Part shown: one piece after another, positions 17,380 through 26,357 of the stretch
Numbering within the stretch: position 1 is the first letter of the stretch
Layout: each line of letters opens with the position of its first letter
Assembly (NCBI GenBank): GCA_002368175.1
Contig: AP018172.1
Coordinates: forward strand, 4,405,001 to 4,469,000
Length of the DNA stretch: 64,000 nt
Direction of reading: 5' to 3'
DNA from: Calothrix sp. NIES-2098
Lineage (GTDB): Bacteria > Cyanobacteriota > Cyanobacteriia > Cyanobacteriales > Nostocaceae
Made by a program: the position numbers and the translations under genes
The notes under the pieces: model-generated
The model's input: only the letters and a program-made list of their open reading frames with translations
Databases searched by the model: none
What the model was told of the DNA's origin: nothing

Positions 17380-19278
17380 TTACTCCGTTGGCACCCAAGC
17401 AGCTTGTTTGACAAGCGATCGCACTGCCTCGACAATGGCATCAGCGTCAATTTTGGCGGCATGAAGTAGTTCTTCGGGAGTGCCCGATCCTGGCATATTC
17501 TGTACTGCTAGCTTGATAAAGTTAAGTTGCAATTCACCATAACTAGGAGCAGTACCCGTACCGACAAAGGCATCAAGTACCGCAGCGCCCAATCCGCCTT
17601 CACTCCAGTGGTCTTCTACTACAATGAGGTTGCCATCGGTATCACGGGCTGCTTGGTGCAGAGTTGCCGCATCAATTGGCTTGACTGAGTAAGCATCAAT
17701 GATTCGCACTATAATATCTTCTTGTTTTAGGCGATCGTATGCTTTCAGGGCTTCGTGTACTGTAATCCCAGCGGCAATCACTGCTACTCGATCGCGATCG
17801 GAACTGCGAACGACTTTGCTACCACCTACAGCAAAATCTTCATCGGCAGGATAGAGAACAGGCGTGCTTTCACGAGTTGTCCGCAGATAAACAATCCCAT
17901 CCAAATCGACCATTTCCGCTACAAGTTTGGCGGTTTGATTGGCATCGCAGGGATAAAGCACGGTACTATTCCATACTGCTCGCAAACTAGCCAAGTCTTC
18001 CAATGCCATTTGCGAAGGGCCATCTTGACCAATTGAAACTCCCGCATGGGAACCAACTAGTTTAATATTGGCGCGAGAGATTGCCGCCATGCGAATAAAA
18101 TCATAAGCTCGACTTAAAAATGCTGCAAAGGTGGAAGCAAAAGGTTTATATTGCCGCACTTGCAATCCTACGGCGGCAGCGACCATTTGCTGCTCGGCAA
18201 TGTACATTTCAAAATAGCGATCGGGGTAAGCTTTAGCAAACTCTTCGGCGTAAGTGGAGTTACTAACTTCTCCATCTAAAGCAACTACATCAAATCGCGA
18301 TGCGCCTAAAGCTTGTAAAGCATCGCCGTAAGCTTTACGAGTCGCCACTGAATCGCCTTCTTGATATACAGGAAGCTGGAGAACTTGTGAGTGATTAGTT
18401 GTAGCTGTTTCGGTTGGGAAGTTCGGCTTTTCCACCTGAATAATTATCTGACGTTCTCCTCCCAGTTCCGCGATCGCATTTTTGGCATCATCGGGTTTTA
18501 ATGCCTTACCATGCCAACCGCCAATATCTTCTAAATGTGCTACACCCTTACCTTTCTTTGTGCGAGCGACGATCAGTGTGGGACAATCGAGATTATCAAC
18601 TGCTTCGGCGTAGGCTTGGTCAATCTCTTCTAAATTATGACCGTCGATTTCAATTGCCTTCCAGCCGAAAGCCTGAGCGCGATCGCGATAAACATGAGTA
18701 TTCCAACCTAACATTGTTTGGCCGCGCTGCCCCAAGCGGTTAACATCCAAAACGGCGATTAAATTTGCTAGTTTGTAGTGAGTAGCGTGTTCAAAAGCTT
18801 CCCAAATCGAACCTTCCGCCATTTCGCTATCCCCAAGCAAAACCCAAGTGTGATATGGCAAGTTGTCTAAATATTCGCCAGCCAAAGCCACACCCACAGC
18901 AATTGGCAATCCTTGACCAAGAGAACCCGTTGCCACATCTACCCAAGGTAGTACAGGAGTGGGATGTCCTTCTAAGCGACTGCCATATTGACGCAAAGAC
19001 ATCAATTCGCGATCGTCAATTGCCCCTGCTGCGCGATACATAGCATACAATAGCGGTGCTGCGTGCCCTTTGGAGAAAATCAGGCGATCGTTATGGCGAT
19101 CGTGTGGATTGCTAAAGTCATAGCGGAAATACTTCGCCAACAGCACTGCCATCAAGTCAGCAGCGGACATAGAGGAGGTGGGATGACCCGATCCAGCAGC
19201 CGTGGTTGCACGAATACTATCAACTCGCAGTTGTTGTGCTAACTCATGCCATGCTTGCAACTGTTCAACGGTAGCCAT
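17380..19278 (-). CDS. tkt: Transketolase (short, single-chain animal-like type)
   Basis: TPP-dependent transfer of two-carbon units between sugar phosphates; cytosolic. The 632 residues show the TPP-domain signatures SGHPTSSMSAADLMAVL (about 31-47), FSKGHAAPLLYAMY, GSLGQGLPIAVGVAL, LGDSEMAEGSIWEA (GDGE-like with Ser) and KGKGV. The pyrimidine domain includes YIAEQQMVAAAVGLQ (catalytic Glu), and a C-terminal transketolase domain ends the protein. Length and the GDSE motif are nearer the 620-residue vertebrate/archaeal-type enzyme than the roughly 670-residue Calvin-cycle TktA, so it is probably a second transketolase. It stands alone on the minus strand. Confidence 0.9.
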   Translation of the reverse strand: MATVEQLQAWHELAQQLRVDSIRATTAAGSGHPTSSMSAADLMAVLLAKYFRYDFSNPHDRHNDRLIFSKGHAAPLLYAMYRAAGAIDDRELMSLRQYGSRLEGHPTPVLPWVDVATGSLGQGLPIAVGVALAGEYLDNLPYHTWVLLGDSEMAEGSIWEAFEHATHYKLANLIAVLDVNRLGQRGQTMLGWNTHVYRDRAQAFGWKAIEIDGHNLEEIDQAYAEAVDNLDCPTLIVARTKKGKGVAHLEDIGGWHGKALKPDDAKNAIAELGGERQIIIQVEKPNFPTETATTNHSQVLQLPVYQEGDSVATRKAYGDALQALGASRFDVVALDGEVSNSTYAEEFAKAYPDRYFEMYIAEQQMVAAAVGLQVRQYKPFASTFAAFLSRAYDFIRMAAISRANIKLVGSHAGVSIGQDGPSQMALEDLASLRAVWNSTVLYPCDANQTAKLVAEMVDLDGIVYLRTTRESTPVLYPADEDFAVGGSKVVRSSDRDRVAVIAAGITVHEALKAYDRLKQEDIIVRIIDAYSVKPIDAATLHQAARDTDGNLIVVEDHWSEGGLGAAVLDAFVGTGTAPSYGELQLNFIKLAVQNMPGSGTPEELLHAAKIDADAIVEAVRSLVKQAAWVPTE

Positions 19279-20227
19279 GATTAATCTCCTACAAAATCGG
19301 GGCTAGGGAGTGAGAAGGCAGTCTCAATGAAAAAATTTCATCGCCAAGATGAAAAAAACAAGGAAAAAAGCAGAGGGAGCAGAGGAAGCAGAGGAGGAAG
19401 AAATAACTTTTAACTATTGGCTCTTCACCAATGATTTTGTTGGCGAATTGATAAGGGTTTAATTCATCAGCCTCAATCCATCTGAAAATTCCTTGAATAA
19501 GAGTGCGTTTTAACGCAATTTAACTATGAGCAATCAATTTATTGCAGGGCGGGAAAGCAATACCAAACCAATGTTTCATCTAAAGGGGAGAACCCATGAT
19601 GAATTTAGTTGCTTTCAAACCTTCTTGCCAGAGGGAAAATTATTTTTGCTCGCCTTGAATCCTGCTAAATCTTAGAATCCTAATGTATTTAGGAAAAATT
19701 TGAAGTAGTTTCGAGTGGATGATATCTACTCTATCTACCTATATTTCAAAAATTAAATAGGAATCTCATCGCCTACATATTGTAGTTAACAGACACGGTA
19801 GTTTCCTCTAACAAATGATAGAGTCACTAGGTAGAAATTATTTAATTTAGCAAATGCCTATCAAATGCAGATTCAGTTGCGACAATATCCCAGCTATTTG
19901 AGCATTGCTGTCTGTCAACAACTCTTAATAAGGCAGCAGATATTAATCTTGATTAATTTTTGTAATAAAAATCACTATCTAAAAACAAAAATATTTAAAA
20001 GATTCACATAGCAATATTCGCTATTGCCTGTTACCTTGCGATACAAGTAAGCTCAGACGTAACTAGCTCATTCTTAATTTCCAAATATTCAGATTGATAC
20101 TATGTCCGGCTGATGAGTGATGATATGATTTGGTGCATCTGTGCAAAACCCTGGAAAATCTTTCTCCCTCGACTGCCTTAATTATCGGTCTGTAACCGGA
20201 CAAGATATGAATAAGCTATCACAGTAG
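19279..20227. other. Spacer upstream of transketolase
   Basis: About 950 AT-rich bases without a recognised gene. It contains a purine-rich GAGGAAGCAGAGGAGG tract (about 19370-19400), a 20-codon micro-ORF with a strong Shine-Dalgarno at 19596 (marked) and a distant GTCCGG/CCGGAC pair at about 20103 and 20198. Nothing else stands out. Confidence 0.4.
19596..19658 (+). CDS. Possible 20-residue micro-ORF
   Basis: ATG 19596 is preceded by AAAGGGGAGAACCC, a strong ribosome-binding sequence at good distance. It encodes only MMNLVAFKPSCQRENYFCSP before TGA. It may be a real micropeptide, a leader or a chance match; no neighbour explains it. Confidence 0.2.
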   Translation: MMNLVAFKPSCQRENYFCSP

Positions 20228-20392
20228 CTACCACAACATCATCGGTAGACCAGCAATTACAGAAGCAATACCCGTCCAAATAGAAAAGCGTCCAATGTCT
20301 GCTTCATCTAATGCCGCACTCATCTGAAACATCGCTGCTAGCAATGCTGCCAACATAACTATAAACAAACTGCCATATCCCAAGTAAATCAT
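20228..20392 (-). CDS. 54-residue two-helix membrane protein
   Basis: Found by reading the reverse strand: ATG 20392 with GAGGA seven or eight bases upstream, then 54 codons to TAG. The peptide starts MIYLGYGSLFIVMLAALLAA and has a polar centre (MSAALDEADIGR) and a second hydrophobic stretch (FSIWTGIASVIAGLPMMLW). Two short helices joined by an acidic turn indicate a small integral membrane protein. I do not know its function. A good ribosome site and membrane-protein character support a real gene. Confidence 0.6.
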   Translation of the reverse strand: MIYLGYGSLFIVMLAALLAAMFQMSAALDEADIGRFSIWTGIASVIAGLPMMLW

Positions 20393-20615
20393 GATTCATC
20401 CTCACTATACTTTTCAGAGTATTTGTATTTCACTGAAGCAATACTCCTAACAAAATAATGGAGATGATTTTCGTTATCTTCTGTTATACGGATGGCAAAT
20501 TCTCTATTTCTTTCTATTTACAGAAAGAGATTAATGTTAAGTTAAGTTAGTGGCGAACGACACAAAAACTAGAGACACAAGCGTTAAGCAGCAGGCTGTT
20601 ATTTAGGTATCAAGG

Positions 20616-21545
20616 ATGGCACATAATCACAGTCATAACCATAATCATCATCATCACGAACATGGCACTAATAACTATAATCGCGCTTTCATGATTGGTA
20701 CTATCCTCAATGTCGGATTTGTCATTATTGAAGCGTTTTATGGATACTTAGCGCACTCTTTAGCTTTGCTTGCTGATGCAGGTCACAATTTAAGTGATGT
20801 ATTAGGACTGCTACTAGCTTGGGGAGCAAGTTTTTTGGGCAGCCGACCGCCAACTCTACGCTATACTTACGGACTGCGACGTTCTTCTATCTTAGCGGCT
20901 TTGATAAATGCGATCGCACTTTTGTTAGTCATGGGCGGAATTGCTTGGGAAGCAGTACAACGCTTTCACAGCCCTGCATCCGTAGGAGCAATTACAGTTA
21001 TTGGCGTAGCAATGGTAGGAATTGTCATCAACACCATCACAGCTTTAATGTTTATGTCAGGTCGCAAACATGACTTAAACATTCGCGGCGCATTTTTACA
21101 CATGGCGGCTGATGCTGGCGTTTCTTTAGGAGTTGTGTTGGCTGGTATCGCCATTGTTTTCACAGGCTGGTTGTGGTTTGACCCAGTTGTGAGCTTGATT
21201 ATCGTTGCCGTAGTTGTATTTGGTACTTGGCAGTTGTTGAAAGATTCCGTAAATCTAGCATTAGATGCCGTACCCGAAGGAATTGAGCCGCTAGCAGTTC
21301 AAACTTATCTATCAGAACTTCCTGGTGTCACCCAAATTCACGATTTACACATCTGGGCAATGAGTACCACTGAAACAGCCCTAACTGCTCACCTAGTAAT
21401 TTCCTCTGGACATCCTGGTGATGATTTTCTTGTCCAGACTTGTAAAGAACTGCACGATCATTTCGGCATCGAACATTCTACTTTACAAATCGAAATTGGT
21501 GATTCCAATCAAACGTGTGCTTTGGCTTCCAATCACAGAGTTTGA
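20616..21545 (+). CDS. Cation diffusion facilitator (Zn/Co/Cd exporter)
   Basis: Proton-coupled export of divalent metal from the cytosol. The 309 residues begin with a His-rich metal-binding tail (HNHSHNHNHHHHEHG), followed by six transmembrane segments. The transport-site motif HSLALLADAGHNLSDVLG (H-x3-D type) lies in helix 2 and HMAADAGVSLGV in helix 5. A C-terminal cytoplasmic domain (TQIHDLHIWAMSTTETALTAHL) completes a ZitB/CzcD-type protein. AAGG precedes the ATG. No metal regulator gene is adjacent. Confidence 0.93.
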   Translation: MAHNHSHNHNHHHHEHGTNNYNRAFMIGTILNVGFVIIEAFYGYLAHSLALLADAGHNLSDVLGLLLAWGASFLGSRPPTLRYTYGLRRSSILAALINAIALLLVMGGIAWEAVQRFHSPASVGAITVIGVAMVGIVINTITALMFMSGRKHDLNIRGAFLHMAADAGVSLGVVLAGIAIVFTGWLWFDPVVSLIIVAVVVFGTWQLLKDSVNLALDAVPEGIEPLAVQTYLSELPGVTQIHDLHIWAMSTTETALTAHLVISSGHPGDDFLVQTCKELHDHFGIEHSTLQIEIGDSNQTCALASNHRV

Positions 21546-21976
21546 CTTTAAAGTTGGGTATTATTTACTGATAGCATTTGTAACCATCTTGCCCTAACAA
21601 TTATCCTGTTTAACGCGCTGAAGTTCAAAGGTTTATCGCCTAAACCCACTTAAGCGTAGTTAAATAAGCGAACTTAAATATACAGATGAGTCTACTTCAG
21701 TAGACAGTAGCTTTTAGCCTTGTAATCAATTCCGATGCGAGATAAATAGAAGCAAAATATTACAAAAGCCGAGTCATCATCAATTATGAAGTAAATGTAA
21801 ATCACAAGTAAGAATAATTATTACAAAACTAACTTTATAAAGTGATTAATAAGTTAAATAAGTATGAACCATAAAGGATGAGAGATACCCATAAAAACAG
21901 TCCTCAAAGTAAGTCTAGAGAGCGCATTTGCACGAATTTAAATTTTAAGTAAAATTTTAGGATTAAGTTAATTTTC
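21546..21976. other. Spacer before the ethylene-receptor-like kinase
   Basis: About 430 bases with no credible gene. It contains a compact hairpin GTCTACT-TC-AGTAGAC at 21690-21705, which may end the CDF transcript or belong to the kinase leader. Confidence 0.4.
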
Positions 21977-22062
21977 ATGACAGAATTATTTCATAATTTT
22001 TTTTTAATAATCAGTTTATCCCGCATGGGCATTGTTATCTTTGGCAGCCACACTTAGTCTGG
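21977..22062 (+). pseudogene. Out-of-frame N-terminal segment of the ethylene-receptor-like kinase
   Basis: From ATG 21977 the frame reads MTELFHN and then a T9 run (21997-22005). The following sequence in the kinase frame gives FIPHGHCYLWQPHLVWL, which joins directly to HIISDSLIALAYY at 22066, the usual start of the three-helix sensor in this family. The ATG and this segment are in different frames. One extra T (or two fewer) would join them without a stop. Confidence 0.65.
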
Positions 22063-23931
22063 TTGCATATCATTTCAGATTCGCTAATTGCACTGGCTTA
22101 TTACTCAATTCCAGTAATGCTGGTTTATTTTGTCCACAAGCGAAGAGATGTGCCTTTTGATTGGATTTTTCTCATGTTTGGCACATTCATAGTTGCTTGT
22201 GGCACAACTCATGTCATGGACGTGTGGACGCTTTGGCATCCCACTTATTGGCTATCTGGACTGATTAAAGCTATCACTGCTGTTGTATCTGTATATACAG
22301 CTATAGAATTAGTGTCTTTAATTCCTAAAGCGCTGGTTCTGCCTAGCCCCGCCGAAATAGAAGCAGCAAATCACCAACTAGCAAAGGAAATTGTCGAACG
22401 TAAAAGAACGGAGGAGGAATTGAGAGAAAGCGAACAACGTTGGCAATTAGCTTTGCGTGGTAATAATGATGGCATTTGGGACTGGAACGTCAAAACTAAT
22501 GAAGTTTTCTTCTCACCTCGTTGGAAGGAAATGCTGGGTTATCAAGAACAGGAGATTTCTCACCATTTTGATGAAATGATTAGAAGAGTGCATCCTATCG
22601 ATCTTGATGGTGTAAAAACAGCAGTCAAAGAACACTTTGCCAAAAAAACACCATTTTACACTCATGAATATCGAATTTTATGTAAAGATGGCAACTACAA
22701 ATGGATTTTAGATCGGGGTCAAGCACTGTGGGATGATGATAGTAACGTTGTGCGAATGGTAGGTTCTCATACTGACATTACTGAGCGTAAGCAAGCAGAA
22801 GAAAATCTCAGCCAACTACTAGACCAACTAGAAAACAAAGTTGAAGAACGGACAGTAGAATTAAAAAGAATTAATGCATCGCTACAGGCAGAAATTGCTG
22901 AACGTCAGCGCATAGAAAAGGAATTGCGAGAAAGCGAACAGCGATTTCGCGCTACATTCGATCAAGCAGCCGTTGGTATTGCTCATGTAGGCATAGATGG
23001 GCGATGGTTATTAGTTAATCAAAGGCTTTGCGATATTGTTGGGTATACATCCCAAGAATTAAAGTTGCGAACTTTCCAAGATATTACCTACCCAGACGAT
23101 ATGGAAGCCAGCCTGAAATATGTTGAGCAGGTATTAATAGGTGATATTCCGACGTTTTCTTTGGAAAAGCGTTATCTACGCAAAGATGGTTCTATTGTCT
23201 GGATTAATGTCACAGTATCTTTAGTTCGCGAATCTTCTGGAACTCCCAAGTATTTTATTGCGGTAATCGAAGATATTAGCGATCGCAAGCGTTCGGCGGA
23301 ACAAATCCAAGCATCACTCCGAGAAAAAGAGGTGCTTTTAAAAGAAATTTATCATCGCGTTAAAAACAATTTCCAGGTAATTTCCAGCCTGTTGAACTTG
23401 CAATCTGAATATATTAAAGATAAACAGGATATGGAAATATTCCAACAAAGTCAAATGCGGATTGCATCAATGGCTTTAGTTCACGAAAAAATGTATCAAT
23501 CGCGCGACTTATCGAGAATTAATTTTGGTGAATACGTCCAAGATTTGGTAGCAAGCTTACTAACTTCCTATGAAGTTTCGGAAGATGCGATCGCTTTAAA
23601 TATAAATATTGACGAACAGATTTTACTAGGCTTGGATACAGCAATTCCTTGCGGCTTAATTATTCACGAACTTGTTTCTAATTCCTTAAAATATGCGTTT
23701 CCGTTGGGGAGAAAGGGTGAAATTAGCATCGCTATTAGAAAAATGCTGGAAAATAAGATTTTACTTACCGTCCGCGATAATGGTATTGGTTTACCTGCAA
23801 ACTTCAATTTTACAAATACAGCATCCTTAGGTTGGCAATTAGTAGATGCTTTAGCTAGTCAGCTTGTAGGAGATATCAATATTCACAGCGCTAGCGGCGT
23901 AGAGTTTCAAATATCATTTCCCATAGGATAA
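22063..23931 (+). CDS. Ethylene-receptor-like (ETR1-type) PAS sensor histidine kinase
   Basis: A membrane sensor kinase. The 622 codons from TTG 22063 begin inside the first of three helices. The domain keeps the Asp of SDSLIALAYYSIP and the copper/ethylene ligands Cys and His (ACGTTHVMDVWTLW, about 46-56). Then come a linker coiled coil, a PAS-3-type domain (about 125-245), a second coiled coil (QLENKVEERTVELKRI), another PAS domain (about 292-412), a HisKA_2 box with His431 (EIYHRVKNNFQVISSLLNLQ) and an HATPase domain (HELVSNSLKYAFP, DNGIGLP). The natural start is probably ATG 21977, lost by a frame slip in a T9 run. It sits 18 bases upstream of the receiver-kinase gene. Confidence 0.85.
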   Translation: MHIISDSLIALAYYSIPVMLVYFVHKRRDVPFDWIFLMFGTFIVACGTTHVMDVWTLWHPTYWLSGLIKAITAVVSVYTAIELVSLIPKALVLPSPAEIEAANHQLAKEIVERKRTEEELRESEQRWQLALRGNNDGIWDWNVKTNEVFFSPRWKEMLGYQEQEISHHFDEMIRRVHPIDLDGVKTAVKEHFAKKTPFYTHEYRILCKDGNYKWILDRGQALWDDDSNVVRMVGSHTDITERKQAEENLSQLLDQLENKVEERTVELKRINASLQAEIAERQRIEKELRESEQRFRATFDQAAVGIAHVGIDGRWLLVNQRLCDIVGYTSQELKLRTFQDITYPDDMEASLKYVEQVLIGDIPTFSLEKRYLRKDGSIVWINVTVSLVRESSGTPKYFIAVIEDISDRKRSAEQIQASLREKEVLLKEIYHRVKNNFQVISSLLNLQSEYIKDKQDMEIFQQSQMRIASMALVHEKMYQSRDLSRINFGEYVQDLVASLLTSYEVSEDAIALNINIDEQILLGLDTAIPCGLIIHELVSNSLKYAFPLGRKGEISIAIRKMLENKILLTVRDNGIGLPANFNFTNTASLGWQLVDALASQLVGDINIHSASGVEFQISFPIG

Positions 23932-23949
23932 GCATATTAGGAATACCAG

Positions 23950-25470
23950 ATGTCAAACGCCAAGGTTTTGGTTGTCGAAGATGAAGCTATTGTGGCGAAG
24001 GATTTAAAAAATCGTCTCACAAGATTTGGTTATATTGTTCCTGCTATTGCTTCTTCAGGACGAGAAGCAATTAATAAAGCACTAGAATTTGCTCCAGATT
24101 TAGTGCTAATGGATATTAGATTAAAAGGAGAAATGGATGGTATAGAAGCTGCTCAAGAAATTCATAGACAGTTAGATATACCCGTAATTTATTTAACTGC
24201 TTATGCCGACGATCGTACTTTAGAACGAGCCAAAGTTACTGAGCCATTTGGCTATCTACTCAAACCTTTTAAAGAAAGAGAATTACAAACTAATATTGAA
24301 ATAGCGCTGACTAAACATAAACTAGAAAAAGAATTAAAAGCTAACCAAAAATGGCTATCTACTTTACTTAACAGTATAGGAGATGGAGTAATTGCAAGCG
24401 ATATTCAAGACTCAGTAAATTTTATGAATCCTGTAGCCGAGAATCTCACAGGATGGGAACAACAAGAAGCTTTGGGCAAAAATTCAGCAGAAATATTTAA
24501 CATCGCTAATGCAGTAACTCGTAACCCGATTGAAAGTCCGATTAGAAAAGTTTTACAAGATGGTGCTGTTGTCGAACTTCCAGAAGAAACTATTCTCATT
24601 GCTAAAAATGGTGAGGAAGTCCCAATTGTTGATAGTGCAGCACCAATTAGAGATGACAAAGATAATATTATAGGCGCAGTTTTGATATTTCGAGATATTA
24701 CTGAGCGCAAAAAAGCTAGTGAGGCGCGGAAAAGAGAAATTGAGCAAATGCAACTCGTAGCGCAATTAGAAGAACTCAATCAACTTAAAAATGATTTTTT
24801 AAATTTAGTCTCTCATGAATTGCGATCGCCCCTCAACAATATGAAGGGGATGATTCAAGTATTGCAAGTCTCTCCCAATTCTCAGGAATTTCAGCGTTAT
24901 CTAGATTTGATGAAAGTTGAGTGCGATCGCGAGCTAGATCTCATCAACGATCTGTTAGACTTACAACGGCTGGAAAGTTCTTGCTATTTTCCTGTAACTC
25001 CTGATGCACTGCTATTACAAGATTTGTTACCCTTATTGATTGAGTCATTCCAACCCCGCGTAGAAGAACATCAGCAAACTCTTCAGCTAAATGTTCCTTC
25101 TCATCTTCCCGCATTAATATCAGATCGTACTAGCTTAGAACGAATATTAACGGAATTGCTCAATAACGCCTGCAAATATACTCCTGCTGGTGGTGAAATC
25201 ATCCTCAATGTGCGCTACAACTCCTCAGCAACACCCCCAGAAACTATAATTGCTGTCAGTAATTCCACAGAAATTTCCACCGCAGAATTACCGCGAATTT
25301 TTGATAAATTCTATCGCATTCCGAATGCAGACCGTTGGAAACAAGGCGGTACGGGGTTAGGGTTAGCCATAGTCAAGAAGATGGTCGAACAACTCCAAGC
25401 AATCATTCATGTAGAAAGCAGGGAGGGATGGACAACTTTCACCCTCACATTCACTGATTTAGTTCTGTAA
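23950..25470 (+). CDS. Receiver-PAS-histidine kinase
   Basis: Probable phosphorelay partner of the preceding sensor. The 506 residues contain an N-terminal receiver domain (about 4-120; acidic pocket Glu10/Asp11, phospho-acceptor Asp55, Thr in LTAYAD, Lys in LLKPF), a PAS domain (about 135-255), a HisKA box with His289 (SHELRSPLNNMKG) and an HATPase domain (LLNNACKYTPAGGEI, GGTGLGLAIVKKM). No transmembrane helix. The 18-base spacing from the upstream kinase indicates an operon. The HisKA_2 kinase could phosphorylate Asp55 and so control this kinase; this is inferred. Confidence 0.92.
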   Translation: MSNAKVLVVEDEAIVAKDLKNRLTRFGYIVPAIASSGREAINKALEFAPDLVLMDIRLKGEMDGIEAAQEIHRQLDIPVIYLTAYADDRTLERAKVTEPFGYLLKPFKERELQTNIEIALTKHKLEKELKANQKWLSTLLNSIGDGVIASDIQDSVNFMNPVAENLTGWEQQEALGKNSAEIFNIANAVTRNPIESPIRKVLQDGAVVELPEETILIAKNGEEVPIVDSAAPIRDDKDNIIGAVLIFRDITERKKASEARKREIEQMQLVAQLEELNQLKNDFLNLVSHELRSPLNNMKGMIQVLQVSPNSQEFQRYLDLMKVECDRELDLINDLLDLQRLESSCYFPVTPDALLLQDLLPLLIESFQPRVEEHQQTLQLNVPSHLPALISDRTSLERILTELLNNACKYTPAGGEIILNVRYNSSATPPETIIAVSNSTEISTAELPRIFDKFYRIPNADRWKQGGTGLGLAIVKKMVEQLQAIIHVESREGWTTFTLTFTDLVL

Positions 25471-25600
25471 ATGATTAGTTTGCTGTACAAATATTAAGTT
25501 TGGGAAGCCAGATCTTTTTTTTCATTCGGTAGATAGGGGAAATAACTCGTAATTAGAGTTAAGATTCGGCTTGTGAATGTCTGAAGAACGTTAGGATTTG

Positions 25601-25629
25601 CCCTGGAGTATATCCAGGGTCTTATTTTT
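25601..25629 (+). terminator. Intrinsic terminator after the kinase operon
   Basis: CCCTGG (25601-25606) and CCAGGG (25614-25619) with a 7-base loop, followed by TCTTATTTTT. It lies 131 bases after the kinase stop. Its layout recalls the sRNA units that follow, but it lacks their TAAATTAA box, so I leave it as an operon terminator. Confidence 0.6.
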
Positions 25630-25730
25630 ATATTTAGCTCTCATCAATTGATAGCTGTATCAAAACAAATTACTGAGTGTATCTCGTCCGTTAAACGTGT
25701 GGCGGGTGAAGCCATAGCATCTTTAGGAAA

Positions 25731-25841
25731 ATTTGTATACCCCAAATAGAAAGATGATCTCTAAGAAGAGTATGTATAAATTAACTATATATGGTAAACA
25801 CCTGGTATATCTGGAGGCTTGGTCTTAGCCGAGCCTTTTTC
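25731..25841 (+). ncRNA. Putative small RNA gene, array unit 1
   Basis: First of four homologous units. ATTTGTATAC begins at 25731, GATG at 25753 and TAAATTAA (-10-like) at 25777, exactly 46 bases after the box. A short leader with GTAAACACCTGGTATAT follows, then a hairpin AGGCTTGG/CCGAGCCT (25815-25836) and T5. The expected transcript is about 50-60 nt, from roughly 25788 to 25840. No ORF. This unit's upstream dyad is degraded. Confidence 0.6.
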
Positions 25842-25941
25842 ATATATTTAGTATATAAGTATTTAAGTATATGCTTAGATGCTGAGAATTTTTCCAATAG
25901 CTAGTCTCTTCAGCAAGTAGTTTCCTAGCAGTTTTTGGCAT

Positions 25942-26055
25942 ATTTGGATACATCCCATAGGATGATGCTGTCTGATAAGAGTAGGTCTAAATTAATCTAG
26001 TACGTTGTTAAGCACAGCAATGATCGAGGTTTGGCTCGCAACCAAACCTTTTTTT
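25942..26055 (+). ncRNA. Putative small RNA gene, array unit 2
   Basis: ATTTGGATAC starts at 25942. The dyad CATCC-CATA-GGATG (25951-25964) overlaps GATGATG. TAAATTAA is at 25988, again 46 bases after the box. The leader includes GTTAAGCAC. The terminator is AGGTTTGG (26027-26034), a 7-base loop, CCAAACCT (26042-26049) and a run of T to 26055. The compensating change GGTTTGG/CCAAACC against GGCTTGG/CCAAGCC in unit 3 supports selection on the hairpin. Confidence 0.68.
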
Positions 26056-26070
26056 ATCAGTCTTGAGACG

Positions 26071-26185
26071 ATTTGCACACATCCTCTAGGATGATGAAGT
26101 GGAACTAGAGTAAGTCTAAATTAAGCTTGGTGTAGTAAATGCTTGGTATACATACAGGCTTGGTTTGGCCAAGCCTCTTTCTTCT
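26071..26185 (+). ncRNA. Putative small RNA gene, array unit 3
   Basis: ATTTGCACAC starts at 26071. The dyad CATCC-TCTA-GGATG precedes GATGAAG. TAAATTAA is at 26117, 46 bases after the box. The leader carries GTAAATGCTTGGTATAC, close to unit 1. The terminator has perfect arms AGGCTTGG (26156-26163) and CCAAGCCT (26169-26176) followed by CTTTCTTCTTTT. The unit starts only 16 bases after unit 2 ends. Confidence 0.68.
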
Positions 26186-26357
26186 TTTGTTGTTGTACAT
26201 TCGCACATTATATGTCGCATTTCGCAAATTAATGTGGTTGATTTGCTTCTTCCATTTATTAACAAACTTTGAGAATTGTTTGCTTAAAAATTTCTGAAGA
26301 CTAATTTACATCTAACACTGCAAGTATGCGGCTTCGTTGCATGAAAGCAAATAGAAT

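Noticed and set aside
25601..25629. A fifth, upstream sRNA unit
   Set aside because: The hairpin and T-tract are present, but there is no ATTTG box 46 bp before a TAAATTAA, so it is better seen as the kinase operon terminator.
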